64,000 nucleotides of DNA. Origin: Treponema denticola. GTDB lineage: Bacteria > Spirochaetota > Spirochaetia > Treponematales > Breznakiellaceae. Below the pieces are notes generated by a model. It saw only the letters and a list, made by a program, of their open reading frames with translations. It had not been told where the DNA came from and did not search any database. The stretch lies in NCBI GenBank assembly GCA_020719845.1, contig DYPP01000001.1, forward strand, positions 39,509 through 103,508, read 5' to 3'. This document shows, piece after piece, positions 42,581 to 51,723 of the stretch. Position numbers and translations under genes: made by a program. Position 1 is the first letter of the stretch. Each line of letters opens with the position of its first letter.

Positions 42581-44643
42581 TGAAGCCTGTTTTTCCGGTG
42601 CTGGCGTTGTTCGCGCTCCGCTTGCTGCTTGCCGGCCTGCCCCTGGCCGCCCAAACCGACGGTTCGGGGGCGGTGGACCGGGACGCCGTATTTGCCCAGC
42701 AGGATTTCCGGCGGGGCGTCCAGGCGTACAACCGCTTCACCTTCAACGAAGCCATCCTCTCCTTTGAAAAGGCGCTATCGTATAAAAATGCGGAGCCCCT
42801 CATTCTGGAATGGCTGGGCCGGGCTTATTATCGCTCCGGTCTCGAGGATACGGCGCTCCGGCAGTGGCAGACGGCCCGATCCCTCTACGAGAGCACCAGC
42901 GACAACGCGCTTTTGTTGTTCGGCATGATCGAAACGATCCGGAACCGGCGGAGCCTCTTTCCGGACCTGGATGAATTTGCCCGCTACGTAGAAGCCGGCC
43001 GCTATCCGGGCACCAACGGCGAACTGATCCTCTACCGGCAACCCAGTTCGGTCTTGCCCCAAGCCGACGGATCCGTCTGGACAGCAGCCTACGGCTCCAA
43101 CGAAATCCTGCGCATCGACCCGAACGGCATCATCCGGGCGCGCCTGCGGGGACCGATCAACGGCTTTGACCGGCCGTATGACCTGGCCCGGGCTCCGGAC
43201 GGGCGGCTGTACGTTTCCGAGTACCGGGGCGGACGGGTGAGCGTGCTGGATGCCCAAGGCCGTTGGTTATCCTACCTGGGATCCAAAGGCCGCGGCCCGG
43301 GGCAGTTCGTGGGGCCCCAGAACCTTTCCGTCGATGAAGACGGATACCTCTACGTGGTGGATTTCGGCAACCGGAGGGTCTCCAAATTTTCCCCCGACGG
43401 CGACTTTTTGTTTTCCTTCGGGGCGCCGGTTGCCGGTTTTACGGGTTTTACGTCCCCGACGGGCATCGCCGCCCGCCGGGGCGAAGTCTTTGTCGCCGAT
43501 GGTTTGGCCCGGCGGATCTACCGTTTTGACCAGAGCGGCAATTATGTCGGAATCGTGCTGGATTCCGGACTGAACGGGCCCGAAAGCCTCCGGTTCACCC
43601 GCGACGGCCGCCTGCTGGTGGCGGATACGAATCGCATTCTGCTGGTAGACCCCGCATCGACCCTGGTGCGGGAGCTCGGCGGCTTGGGCAAGGGGGCGGT
43701 CCGGATTCTGTGCGCCGATACGGATGCCAACGGCAACATTCTGGCCGCCAATTTTGAAGCCGGGGAAATAGCGGTGATGGCCCGCATGGACGATATCGCG
43801 GCGGGTTTCTTTGTGCAGATCGAGCGGGTGGTCGCGGATAAATTTCCCGAGGTCACGCTTGACCTGCGCGTCCAGGATAGACGCCGCCGGCCGGTGCTCG
43901 GTCTGGACGAACGCAACTTCCTGCTCTCCGAAAAGGGCGCCGCGGTGGCGGAGCAGAACTTTCTGGGGGCGGCTTCCCTATCCCGGGAAACGGATTTTTC
44001 CATCCTGGTGGAACGGTCTCCGGAGACCCAGGCCCTGATCCCGGATCTGGCCGTCGCCGTCAAGGATAGCGCCGCCGCGGCGGACCGGCTGGTATCCCTG
44101 GTGTCCGCCGGCGAACAGCCGGTCAAGGAAAGCATCGATGGCCCTACCGCTCTGGCTGCGGCGGCCCGGGGCAACCCCGCCTTGTACGGTCCGGGATGGA
44201 GGTTCGATCTGGGGCTGCGCCTGGCGGCTACGGATCTGCTGCCGGGAACTCAAAAGCGCGCCGTCGTATTCGTCGGTTCCGGCCGGCTGGGGGAGCGCGC
44301 TTTTGGCCGCTACGGTATTTCCGAGCTGGCTGCGTATTTGGCGAACAACGGCATCGTTTTTTACGCCGTGATCGCCGGCGCGCAGGCTGCGGGGGCGGTG
44401 GATCGGGAATTGGCGTACCTGTGCGAACAGACCGGCGGTCAAGTATTGCCCCTTTACCGGAGCGAGGGCATCGGCGTAGTCTTGCGTCGCCTTCGGGATG
44501 TGCCCACGGGTTCATACACCCTGCGCTACCGGTCCCGGCTGCCCACCAATTTCGGCCGGGCGTATCTGCCGATCGAAGCGGAAGTATACCTGCTGGAACG
44601 TTCCGGACGGGACGCCGGCGGTTACTTTGCGCCCCTGGAATAG
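42580..44643 (+). CDS. Exported TPR/NHL-repeat protein with degenerate vWA-like domain
   Basis: 687 residues from ATG 42580 (TGATG overlap; GTG 42577 also possible). A signal peptide (about 1-25, ending LAAQT) is followed by a TPR-like region (about 45-115) and an NHL propeller (about 150-390, units such as PYDLARAPDGRLYVSEYRGGRVSVLD and PQNLSVDEDGYLYVVDFGNRRVSKF). A C-terminal 260-residue domain resembles vWA-related domains but its metal site reads LVERSPET, lacking the DxSxS ligands. It is probably a periplasmic scaffold or binding protein. Confidence 0.75.
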   Translation: MKPVFPVLALFALRLLLAGLPLAAQTDGSGAVDRDAVFAQQDFRRGVQAYNRFTFNEAILSFEKALSYKNAEPLILEWLGRAYYRSGLEDTALRQWQTARSLYESTSDNALLLFGMIETIRNRRSLFPDLDEFARYVEAGRYPGTNGELILYRQPSSVLPQADGSVWTAAYGSNEILRIDPNGIIRARLRGPINGFDRPYDLARAPDGRLYVSEYRGGRVSVLDAQGRWLSYLGSKGRGPGQFVGPQNLSVDEDGYLYVVDFGNRRVSKFSPDGDFLFSFGAPVAGFTGFTSPTGIAARRGEVFVADGLARRIYRFDQSGNYVGIVLDSGLNGPESLRFTRDGRLLVADTNRILLVDPASTLVRELGGLGKGAVRILCADTDANGNILAANFEAGEIAVMARMDDIAAGFFVQIERVVADKFPEVTLDLRVQDRRRRPVLGLDERNFLLSEKGAAVAEQNFLGAASLSRETDFSILVERSPETQALIPDLAVAVKDSAAAADRLVSLVSAGEQPVKESIDGPTALAAAARGNPALYGPGWRFDLGLRLAATDLLPGTQKRAVVFVGSGRLGERAFGRYGISELAAYLANNGIVFYAVIAGAQAAGAVDRELAYLCEQTGGQVLPLYRSEGIGVVLRRLRDVPTGSYTLRYRSRLPTNFGRAYLPIEAEVYLLERSGRDAGGYFAPLE

Positions 44644-44661
44644 TCCGGATGGCGTAAAAAC

Positions 44662-44690
44662 TTGACGCAATATAAAAAAATATATATATT
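44662..44690 (+). promoter_or_regulatory. Thioredoxin promoter
   Basis: TTGACG (44662-44667), 17 bases, TATATT (44685-44690) in a very AT-rich stretch. The leader to ATG 44762 is about 65 bases and ends with CGAGGAG as ribosome-binding site. Confidence 0.65.
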
Positions 44691-44761
44691 GAAATGCATA
44701 AGCTTGAGGTGCCCTTCGGAAACGGGGGCCTGAAATCAACCGATGATTCGAGGAGTAGCAT

Positions 44762-45127
44762 ATGTCGGAACGCCTAAACACGGCCCAGTTCAAAGAAAAA
44801 GTTTTCAATTGGGAAGCCAATCAGGAATGGAAATACGAGGGGACCCTGCCCGCCATCGTCGACTTCTACGCCGATTGGTGCGGTCCCTGCAAAATGGTAA
44901 GCCCCGTCCTTGACCAGCTGGCCAAGGAATATGAGGGCAAGATGCACGTCTACAAGGTCAATACCGACGAAGAACAGGAACTGTCCGCCGTGTTCGGGAT
45001 TCAGAGCATTCCCACCATCCTGTTCATTCCCATCGAAGGTCAGCCCCAGGCCGCCATGGGGGCGCTCCCCAAGGCATCGCTTGAAAAAGCCATCGTCGAC
45101 GTCCTCAAGGTAGAAAAGACGGCCTAA
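44762..45127 (+). CDS. trxA: Thioredoxin
   Basis: 121 residues with the classical active site WCGPCK (about residues 39-44), YADWCGPC context, and cis-Pro loop SIPTILF. The N-terminus is about 15 residues longer than E. coli TrxA (EKVFNWEANQEWKYEGTLP), which is the type often found in anaerobes. It reduces protein disulfides in the cytoplasm. Its TAA stop overlaps the thiI TAG on the other strand (CTAA). Confidence 0.93.
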   Translation: MSERLNTAQFKEKVFNWEANQEWKYEGTLPAIVDFYADWCGPCKMVSPVLDQLAKEYEGKMHVYKVNTDEEQELSAVFGIQSIPTILFIPIEGQPQAAMGALPKASLEKAIVDVLKVEKTA

Positions 45128-46326
45128 GTTCCGGGCTCCTTTCCGTTACGGTGCGGTTTTTCCGGTGGAAATCCGCACCGTTCGGTGCTTCTTTCCCGCA
45201 AAGCTTCTTCGATCAGCTCGTTTAAATTCAATTTTTGGTAGAGCAGCAACGCTTGGGACGCCTCCCCCCGGATTACCGGATGGGCAGGGCTGAAAAGGAC
45301 GCAGCAATCCGCGTATGGTAAAATTGACGTCTCATAGGTGCCTATCTGTCGGGCGATGCGGATGGTTTCTTCCTTGTCGATGCCGATCAAGGGCCGGAGC
45401 AGGGGGATGTTGGCCATCTGGCCGGTGCAATTCAAATTCTCCACCGTCTGGCTGGCAACCTGGCTCAGGCTTTCGCCGCTGATCAGGCACCGGGTTTTTC
45501 GGATCCGGGCCAGCCGCGTGGCGCAGTCCACCATGGCCATGCGCAGCAAGATGGTTCCCCAGTCCTGCGGCCCCTGTTCCCTGATGCGGAGCTGAACCTG
45601 GGTGAAGGGAACGATGCTTAGCCGTATGCCCAGGGCGTAGCCCCCGACGATGGCTGCCAGTTGTATGGTTTTTTGTACAGATTCAGGTGAAGTGTACGGA
45701 TGGGCGTGAAAATGGACGGCTTCCAGCCGCAAGCCGCGCCGGGCCATCAGGTACGCGGCTACCGGCGAATCGATGCCGCCGGAGAGCAGCACCAAACCCC
45801 GTCCGGCGCTGCCGACGGGCAAGCCGCGCAAACCCGGCCGTTCCGCGCCGTAGATATACGCTTTTTCCCGTATTTCCACTTCGATCACCCGCTCGGGATG
45901 GCGGACATCCACCGAGAGCGCAGGGACGGCGGCCAGCACCGCCGCGCCGGCTTCGCGCATGATGCCGTAGGAATCCAGGGGGAAGTCCTTGTCCGCCCGG
46001 CGCGCTTCGATTTTAAAGCTGCGCACACCCTGGGCGGCCAGGGCCCGACCTTCGGCGACGCAGCCGGCAAGCACGGCGCGGACCGTTTTTTCCACCGTAC
46101 CGGCTTGCGCGTAACCGGTTATGCCGACCAGTCGGTCCAGCACGTTTTCCACCGCCGGACGCTGATCGTCGTCGCAGTGCACAAAAAAACGGCTGCGGGA
46201 AGCGTTCATGACCGCGTGGGTGCCCCGCAGCATGGCGCTGAGGTTCCGTTTGAGATAATTCTCGAATTCCTCGCGGTTGCCGCTCTTGAGGGTCAGCTCG
46301 CCGGGCTTGAGCAGATAGGTAGTCAC
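45124..46326 (-). CDS. thiI: tRNA 4-thiouridine synthase ThiI, without rhodanese domain
   Basis: 400 residues from GTG 46326 (GTGA overlap with nifS). The ferredoxin-like/THUMP part (about 1-165) precedes the PP-loop LVLLSGGIDSPVAAYL and the family segment PYADCCVLFSPAHP. There is no C-terminal rhodanese domain, unlike E. coli ThiI (482 residues). In Bacillus subtilis a rhodanese-less ThiI takes sulfur directly from a dedicated desulfurase encoded beside it; the nifS neighbour fits that arrangement. It makes s4U8 in tRNA and may contribute to thiazole synthesis. Confidence 0.93.
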   Translation of the reverse strand: MTTYLLKPGELTLKSGNREEFENYLKRNLSAMLRGTHAVMNASRSRFFVHCDDDQRPAVENVLDRLVGITGYAQAGTVEKTVRAVLAGCVAEGRALAAQGVRSFKIEARRADKDFPLDSYGIMREAGAAVLAAVPALSVDVRHPERVIEVEIREKAYIYGAERPGLRGLPVGSAGRGLVLLSGGIDSPVAAYLMARRGLRLEAVHFHAHPYTSPESVQKTIQLAAIVGGYALGIRLSIVPFTQVQLRIREQGPQDWGTILLRMAMVDCATRLARIRKTRCLISGESLSQVASQTVENLNCTGQMANIPLLRPLIGIDKEETIRIARQIGTYETSILPYADCCVLFSPAHPVIRGEASQALLLYQKLNLNELIEEALRERSTERCGFPPEKPHRNGKEPGT

Positions 46327-47486
46327 GGAAACGACGTCCTGACGCGTCGCAGCGCGTCGATCAGGGCTTCCAGGTCCTCATCCGTGGTGGACCAACCGAA
46401 AGAAAAGCGGACCGCTTCGCCTGCGGTGCGGGAATCGACGCCCATGGCGGAGAGTACCGGGCGTTGCGCCCGGCGGGAGGAACAAGCCGAACCGGTAGAA
46501 ATGGCTATTCCCTGCTCATCCAGGATGCGCACCAGCACCTCGGCGGGAATTCCCCGGAAGGCGGCTTGCAGGATAAAGGGAGAAAAGCGGGCGTCGCCAG
46601 GGGATCGGTCCGCGGGAATCAGGGTACAGCCTTGCAGGGACAAGAGCGCAGCGATCAACCGGTCCATGCGGCGCGATGCCGTGGGGCCGCCGGCGGCGAC
46701 GGTGTCCGCCCGGGCGTGCCGCTCCAGGCAGTCGGCCAGCGCCAGCGCTCCGGCTACGTTTTCCGTGCCCGGCCGCAGGCCACGCTCCTGGTCGCCGCCC
46801 CGGGCCAGGGGCACCAGGGGTCCGCGTAGATACAGCAGGCCGATGCCCCGGGGTCCGCCGAGCTTGTGCGCGCTCAGGGCCGCCGAGTCCACGTCCCAGC
46901 GGCGCAAATCGAGGGGGATTTTTCCGGCCGCCTGAACGATATCGCAATGAAAATGGATCGGCCGAGCCGCGCTGCGACGGACTGCGGCGCACAGGACGGG
47001 GATATCGTTGATGGCGCCGGTTTCGTTGTTGACCGCCATGACCGCGGCCATCCGGATCCCGGAACCCTCCGAAACCGCCTTTGCCAGGGTATCTTCGACG
47101 ATGCGGCCATCCGCTTCGGTTTTCAGGATGATGCCCGTTTTTCCGGATCTCCGCAGGACTTCCGCGTTGCCCCGGATCGACGGGTGCTCAACCAGGGAAT
47201 AAGCCAGACCCGCCGTGCCGGGAAGCAGGAACAAGCTTTGCAGCACCAGGGTATTGGTTTCGCTGGCTCCGGAAGTAAAGCAGAGGTGGGCGGGTTCAAC
47301 GTCCAACACCGCGGCGCAGCGCGTCCTAGCGGTTTCCAGGGCGGTTTTGGCCATCCGTCCTTCGTAGTGTCGGGAAGCGGGGTTGCCGAAGGGAACTTCG
47401 GCGGTGGGTGCCGCATCCGGCGGGGCCGTCGCGGCCCAGTCGAAATACCGGCGCTGAACTCCGGGGGCACCGTGGCTATCGAGCAC
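46323..47486 (-). CDS. Cysteine desulfurase (NifS/IscS family) for ThiI
   Basis: 387 residues from GTG 47486. The N-terminus YFDWAATAPP, the PLP lysine in ALSAHKLGGPRGIG, and the persulfide cysteine in STGSACSSR are all present. It removes sulfur from cysteine. The CSSRR loop is short, as in group II-like NifS proteins. It overlaps thiI by four bases and follows an ArsR-type regulator by two, so it probably serves tRNA thiolation rather than Fe-S assembly. No IscU or other isc genes are near. Confidence 0.9.
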   Translation of the reverse strand: MLDSHGAPGVQRRYFDWAATAPPDAAPTAEVPFGNPASRHYEGRMAKTALETARTRCAAVLDVEPAHLCFTSGASETNTLVLQSLFLLPGTAGLAYSLVEHPSIRGNAEVLRRSGKTGIILKTEADGRIVEDTLAKAVSEGSGIRMAAVMAVNNETGAINDIPVLCAAVRRSAARPIHFHCDIVQAAGKIPLDLRRWDVDSAALSAHKLGGPRGIGLLYLRGPLVPLARGGDQERGLRPGTENVAGALALADCLERHARADTVAAGGPTASRRMDRLIAALLSLQGCTLIPADRSPGDARFSPFILQAAFRGIPAEVLVRILDEQGIAISTGSACSSRRAQRPVLSAMGVDSRTAGEAVRFSFGWSTTDEDLEALIDALRRVRTSFP

Positions 47487-47488
47487 CC

Positions 47489-47800
47489 CTAGTCGGCCTC
47501 TAGGCGGTCGTCTTCGACCATCTGGGCGATCAGGTCGCGGATAAAGTCGTCGGTGATGGTATAGATGCGCTTGTTGCCCTGGACGGCGGAATCAACCACG
47601 CCGGAATCCTTGAGCACCGCCAGGTGTTGGCTGATCACCGGCTGGCTTTCGCCCAGGCAAGTCCACAGGTTGGTGACGCAGGGTTCACCTTCTTTATAGA
47701 TGAGGCAGAGAAGCTTGAGCCGGACCGGGTGTCCGCAGACCTTCAGCTTGCGGGAAAATTCGTTGATCGTGGAGTCGGGACAGGAAACACTTGATTTCAT
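47489..47800 (-). CDS. ArsR-family regulator with multiple cysteines
   Basis: 103 residues from ATG 47800; GTG 47809 is an alternative and neither has a clear Shine-Dalgarno. A winged helix is evident (HPVRLKLLCLI; recognition helix SQPVISQHLAVLKDSGVV). It carries cysteines in VSCPD, KVCGHP, LLCLI, EPCVTN and WTCLG, more than a plain ArsR. It heads the nifS-thiI operon. By family knowledge it is a repressor released by metal, thiol or oxidant; sensing sulfur or redox state would suit its neighbours, but this is inference. Confidence 0.8.
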   Translation of the reverse strand: MKSSVSCPDSTINEFSRKLKVCGHPVRLKLLCLIYKEGEPCVTNLWTCLGESQPVISQHLAVLKDSGVVDSAVQGNKRIYTITDDFIRDLIAQMVEDDRLEAD

Positions 47801-47898
47801 AGTCGACACAGCATTGCACGCACCGACCCTTTAGTCAATGGTCTTTTTCTATATATAATTTTAACCCCTTATGACAGTACGGCGACCGGCGTTTGCCC

Positions 47899-47927
47899 TT
47901 GCTATTTAATCCTAAAAAGCGTATAAA
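47899..47927 (+). promoter_or_regulatory. thrA promoter
   Basis: TTGCTA (47899-47904), 17 bases, TATAAA (47922-47927); thrA starts 44 bases later. The whole 170-base divergent region is AT-rich and must also hold the promoter of the arsR operon, for which CTGTCA-16-TATATA or TTGACT-17-AATGCT on the minus strand are weak candidates. Confidence 0.5.
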
Positions 47928-47971
47928 TTCTGCACTGTTTGCATATTTATACGGAATATCGGGGTGAATCC

Positions 47972-50425
47972 ATGCTCGTTTTAAAATTCGGCGGTACATC
48001 GGTAGGTTCGCCCGAAGCAATCCGGAAACTGGTGGCCATCGTGGGGGATGCGCAGCACGCCCACCGGGTGGCGGTAGTCGTGGTTTCGGCGTTTTCCGGC
48101 GTGACGGATACGCTCATCGACGCCGCCCGGCGGGCGGAGGCGGGGGATGCTTCCTACCCGCACGTGCTGGCGGCTCTGACCGAACGGCACGCAGCGACGG
48201 CGACGGTTTTGCTGACCGGTTCCCGACGGGAAGCCGCGATTCAACGGATAACGGACGCTGTTGCCGACCTCAGGCGCAGCCTGGACGGGGTTGCCATGCT
48301 CGGCGAGCTTTCCAACCGCAGCCTGGACCAGGTCATGAGCTTTGGGGAACGGCTTTCGGCGGCTTTGATCGCCGATGTCTTTGTCGAGTCGGGGCAGCGT
48401 GCCGAATACCTGGACGCCCGGCAGGTGGTCAAAACAGACGACCACTACGGATCCGCCCGCTATTTGCCGGAAACGAGCTATCCGGGTATACGCAAACACC
48501 TTGAAAATCATCCGGACCTGCAGATAGCCACCGGATTTATTGGATCAAGTCCGGACGGCCACACCAGTACCCTGGGCCGGGGCGGGTCCGACCTTTCCGC
48601 CGCCATTTTCGGCGCCGCCCTGGAAGCGGAAGAGGTGGAAATCTGGACCGACGTGGACGGCATTTTGACCGCCGACCCCCGCCTGGTCAAAAACGCGTTC
48701 CGGATCGAAAGCATTTCCTACATCGAAGCCATGGAGCTGTCCCACTTCGGCGCCAAGGTGCTGCACCCGCCGACGGTGCGGCCGGCGCTGGAAAAGGGGA
48801 TCCCCATCCGGATCCGCAATACCTTCAACGCGGCTTGCCCGGGGACGCTGATTGCCCGGGAAGTGCCGGAAAGTCCCTATCCGGTGCGGGGCATCAGTTC
48901 GATGAAAGAAATATCCCTCGTTCGCCTGCAGGGTTCGGGCATGGTGGGGGTAGCGGGATTCTCGTCCCGGCTCTTCGGCGCCTTGGCGCGCAAACAGATC
49001 AACATCATCCTCATTTCCCAGGCGTCAAGCGAATATTCGATCTGTTTTGCCGTGCTTCCCCGGGACGCCTTGGCGGCGGCGGCGGCAATCAAGGAAGAGT
49101 TTGAGCGTGAGCTGGCCGCCGCGGCCATCGAGGCGCCGGTCATAGAAAAGGACCTGTCCATCATCGCCGTCGTGGGCGCCCGCATGAAGCGCACCCCGGG
49201 CATCTCGGGCAAGGTTTTTCATGCCCTCGGCCGCAACGGCATCAACATCGTCGCCATCGCCCAGGGGTCGTCGGAATTGAACATATCCGCCGTCATCGCC
49301 CGGCAGGATGAAGCCAAAGCGCTCAACGCCATCCATGAAGCCTTTTTCCTGTCCGGCGTCCGGTCGGTCAATCTCTTCCTGGTCGGCACCGGCTTGATCG
49401 GCGGTACGCTGCTGGAACAAATCGCGCGGCAGAAAGAAGTCCTGGCTGACGAGCACCGCATCCGCATCTCCCTGGTGGGTATCGCCAATTCGCGTAAAAT
49501 GGTCTTCAACGCCGACGGTATTGAAGCCCGGGAGGCGCAGGCGGAGCTGGAAAAGGGGGAACCCGTCGCGCTGGACGCGTTTGTCCGGCGGATGAAGGCC
49601 ATGAACCTGCCCAACAGCGCTTTTTGCGACTGCACCGCCGGCGACGCGGTGCCCGGGCTCTACGCGGATCTGCTGCACGCGGCGATCCCGGTCATTACGC
49701 CCAATAAACGGGCCAACGCTGGGACCTATGCCTATTATCGCACCCTTACCGATTATTCCCGGGACCGGGGCATTCCCTACCTCTACGAGACCACCGTCGG
49801 CGCGGGGTTGCCCATCATCGCCACCATCCACGACCTGGCCCTTTCCGGCGACCGGGTCCGACGGCTGGAAGCGGTTCTTTCCGGGACGCTGAGCTATATC
49901 TTCAACAACTTCGACGGCTCCAAACCCTTTTCCCGCTTGGTGCGGGAAGCAAAAGAGAAAGGATATACCGAACCTGATCCCCGGGATGACCTGAATGCCA
50001 TGGACGCCGCCCGCAAGGCGCTGATCCTGGCCCGGGAATGCGGCATAGCCATGGAATTCGAAGCCGTGAGCATCGATCCCATCCTTCCGGACTCCTGTTT
50101 CGCCGCGGCCGACGTGGATGCTTTCTTCCGGGAGCTGGAAAAATTCGACGCCGCGTTCGAAGACCGCCGCCGCGCCGCCGCCGCGGAGGGTAAACTTCTG
50201 CGCTATATCGCCGTGGTCGAAGACGGTACGGCGCGGCTTTCCCTGCAGGCCGTGGGGGAAGACAGCCCCTTCCGTTCCCTGGTGGACGCGGATAACATCG
50301 TCGTCATCAGCACCGACCGCTACGCGCGCCTGCCGATGGTCATCAAGGGACCCGGAGCGGGCGCCCAGGTGACCGCCGGCGGCGTCTTTGCCGACATCGT
50401 GCGCATAGCCCGTACCCTGGTTTGA
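47972..50425 (+). CDS. thrA: Bifunctional aspartate kinase/homoserine dehydrogenase I
   Basis: 817 residues from ATG 47972 (GGGGTG upstream), close to E. coli ThrA (820). The kinase domain opens with LKFGGTSVG and has GFIGSSPDGHTSTLGRGGSD; two ACT domains follow (SLVRLQGSGMVGVAG; SIIAVVGARMKRTPG). The dehydrogenase starts at VNLFLVGTGLIGGTLL, with ITPNKRANAG and the catalytic region EAVLSGTLSYIFN and GYTEPDPRDDLNAMDAARK. It catalyses the first and third steps of the aspartate pathway to threonine and methionine. The ACT domains suggest threonine feedback. Confidence 0.97.
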   Translation: MLVLKFGGTSVGSPEAIRKLVAIVGDAQHAHRVAVVVVSAFSGVTDTLIDAARRAEAGDASYPHVLAALTERHAATATVLLTGSRREAAIQRITDAVADLRRSLDGVAMLGELSNRSLDQVMSFGERLSAALIADVFVESGQRAEYLDARQVVKTDDHYGSARYLPETSYPGIRKHLENHPDLQIATGFIGSSPDGHTSTLGRGGSDLSAAIFGAALEAEEVEIWTDVDGILTADPRLVKNAFRIESISYIEAMELSHFGAKVLHPPTVRPALEKGIPIRIRNTFNAACPGTLIAREVPESPYPVRGISSMKEISLVRLQGSGMVGVAGFSSRLFGALARKQINIILISQASSEYSICFAVLPRDALAAAAAIKEEFERELAAAAIEAPVIEKDLSIIAVVGARMKRTPGISGKVFHALGRNGINIVAIAQGSSELNISAVIARQDEAKALNAIHEAFFLSGVRSVNLFLVGTGLIGGTLLEQIARQKEVLADEHRIRISLVGIANSRKMVFNADGIEAREAQAELEKGEPVALDAFVRRMKAMNLPNSAFCDCTAGDAVPGLYADLLHAAIPVITPNKRANAGTYAYYRTLTDYSRDRGIPYLYETTVGAGLPIIATIHDLALSGDRVRRLEAVLSGTLSYIFNNFDGSKPFSRLVREAKEKGYTEPDPRDDLNAMDAARKALILARECGIAMEFEAVSIDPILPDSCFAAADVDAFFRELEKFDAAFEDRRRAAAAEGKLLRYIAVVEDGTARLSLQAVGEDSPFRSLVDADNIVVISTDRYARLPMVIKGPGAGAQVTAGGVFADIVRIARTLV

Positions 50426-50444
50426 ACCATAGGAGGAGAAACCG

Positions 50445-51674
50445 ATGCCCATAGCCGACGCGATCCGGGATGCCCAAAAATCCGGTTCCTGGATCCGCAA
50501 GATGTTCGATGAAGGAGCCTTGCTCAAAAACAAGTTCGGCGCCGACAAGGTTTTTGATTTTTCCCTCGGCAACCCGGACATCGAGCCGCCCCGGGCCTTC
50601 CATGAAGTGCTGGTCCGCCTGGCCGGCGAGGACGCCAAGGGTTCCCACGGTTATATGTCCAATCCCGGGTACCCGGCGGTGCGGGATGCGCTGGCCAAAA
50701 AAGCGTCCCGGGACCACCAGGTGGAGCTGGATGGATCCCGCCTGGTCATGACCGTCGGCGCCGCTGGCGGGCTCAATACGGTCTTCAAGGCGATCCTCAA
50801 TCCCGGGGATGAAGTGGTGGTATCCAAGCCCTACTTTGTGGAATACGGATCGTACATCGCCAACCATGGCGGAAAAATGGTTTTAGTGGATACCACGGCG
50901 GATTTCGACCTGGACGTGGAAGCCATCGCCGGCGCGCTGACGGCCAAGTCCGCGGCGGTGATCATCAATTCTCCCAATAATCCTACCGGCCGGATTTATC
51001 CCGCCGCCACCATCGCGGCTTTGGCCGCCGCCCTGCGCCGCCATGGCACGGCTCACGGCCGGTTTCCGTACCTGATCGCCGATGAACCGTACCGGGAAAT
51101 CGTCTACTCCGGCGCGGTGGTGCCGCCGGTGCTTTCGGCGTACGGGGAATCCATTCTGGTCACCTCCTACTCCAAGAGCCTGTCCCTGCCAGGCGAACGG
51201 ATCGGCTATATCGCCCTGGGTCCGCACCTGCGGGACGCGCCGGAAATGGCCGGCGCCCTGGCCTACGCCACCCGGGTGCTGGGGTTCGTCAACGCTCCGG
51301 CGCTCATGCAGCGGGTCGTAGCCGAACTCACCGAGGCGCGGGTGGACGTGGCCATCTACGCCCGTCGCCGGGATGCCTTCAAAGCGGTCCTGGACCGGGC
51401 GGGCATCGAATACGTCGAGCCCGAGGGCGCTTTTTATCTATTCTGCAAGGTACCGCCGCGCCAAGCCGTTTCGGAGCCGGCGGAACATACCGCAACCGGC
51501 GACGATCCGGCATTCGTCAATCATCTGAAAGAACACCTGATCCTGGCCGTCCCGGGCACCGGATTCGGCGCTCCCGGCTGGTTCCGGCTGGCCTACTGCA
51601 TCGACGAAGCCATCATCCGCGCTTCCGGGCCGGCTTTTGAAGCAGCCGCGGCGAGTTGGCGGAACGGCGGTTGA
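50445..51674 (+). CDS. PLP-dependent class I/II aminotransferase (aspartate aminotransferase-like)
   Basis: 409 residues; AGGAGGAGAAACC lies before ATG 50445. The motifs are FSLGNPDIEPP, SPNNPTGRIYP, ADEPYREIVY and the PLP lysine in TSYSKSLSLPGERIGY. It follows thrA by 19 bases, so a role in making or using aspartate is likely. The fold type I subfamily does not fix the substrate; aromatic or alanine transamination is also possible. Confidence 0.85.
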   Translation: MPIADAIRDAQKSGSWIRKMFDEGALLKNKFGADKVFDFSLGNPDIEPPRAFHEVLVRLAGEDAKGSHGYMSNPGYPAVRDALAKKASRDHQVELDGSRLVMTVGAAGGLNTVFKAILNPGDEVVVSKPYFVEYGSYIANHGGKMVLVDTTADFDLDVEAIAGALTAKSAAVIINSPNNPTGRIYPAATIAALAAALRRHGTAHGRFPYLIADEPYREIVYSGAVVPPVLSAYGESILVTSYSKSLSLPGERIGYIALGPHLRDAPEMAGALAYATRVLGFVNAPALMQRVVAELTEARVDVAIYARRRDAFKAVLDRAGIEYVEPEGAFYLFCKVPPRQAVSEPAEHTATGDDPAFVNHLKEHLILAVPGTGFGAPGWFRLAYCIDEAIIRASGPAFEAAAASWRNGG

Positions 51675-51703
51675 AAATCGGCGGGATGAAGAATCCGGTT
51701 CCG

Positions 51704-51723
51704 GCCTGATACGAAGATCAGGC
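51704..51723. terminator. Small hairpin between converging genes
   Basis: GCCTGAT (51704-51710) pairs with ATCAGGC (51717-51723) across a 6-nt loop; the minus-strand hisS stop is in the right arm. No T tract follows on either strand, so termination would be weak. Confidence 0.3.
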
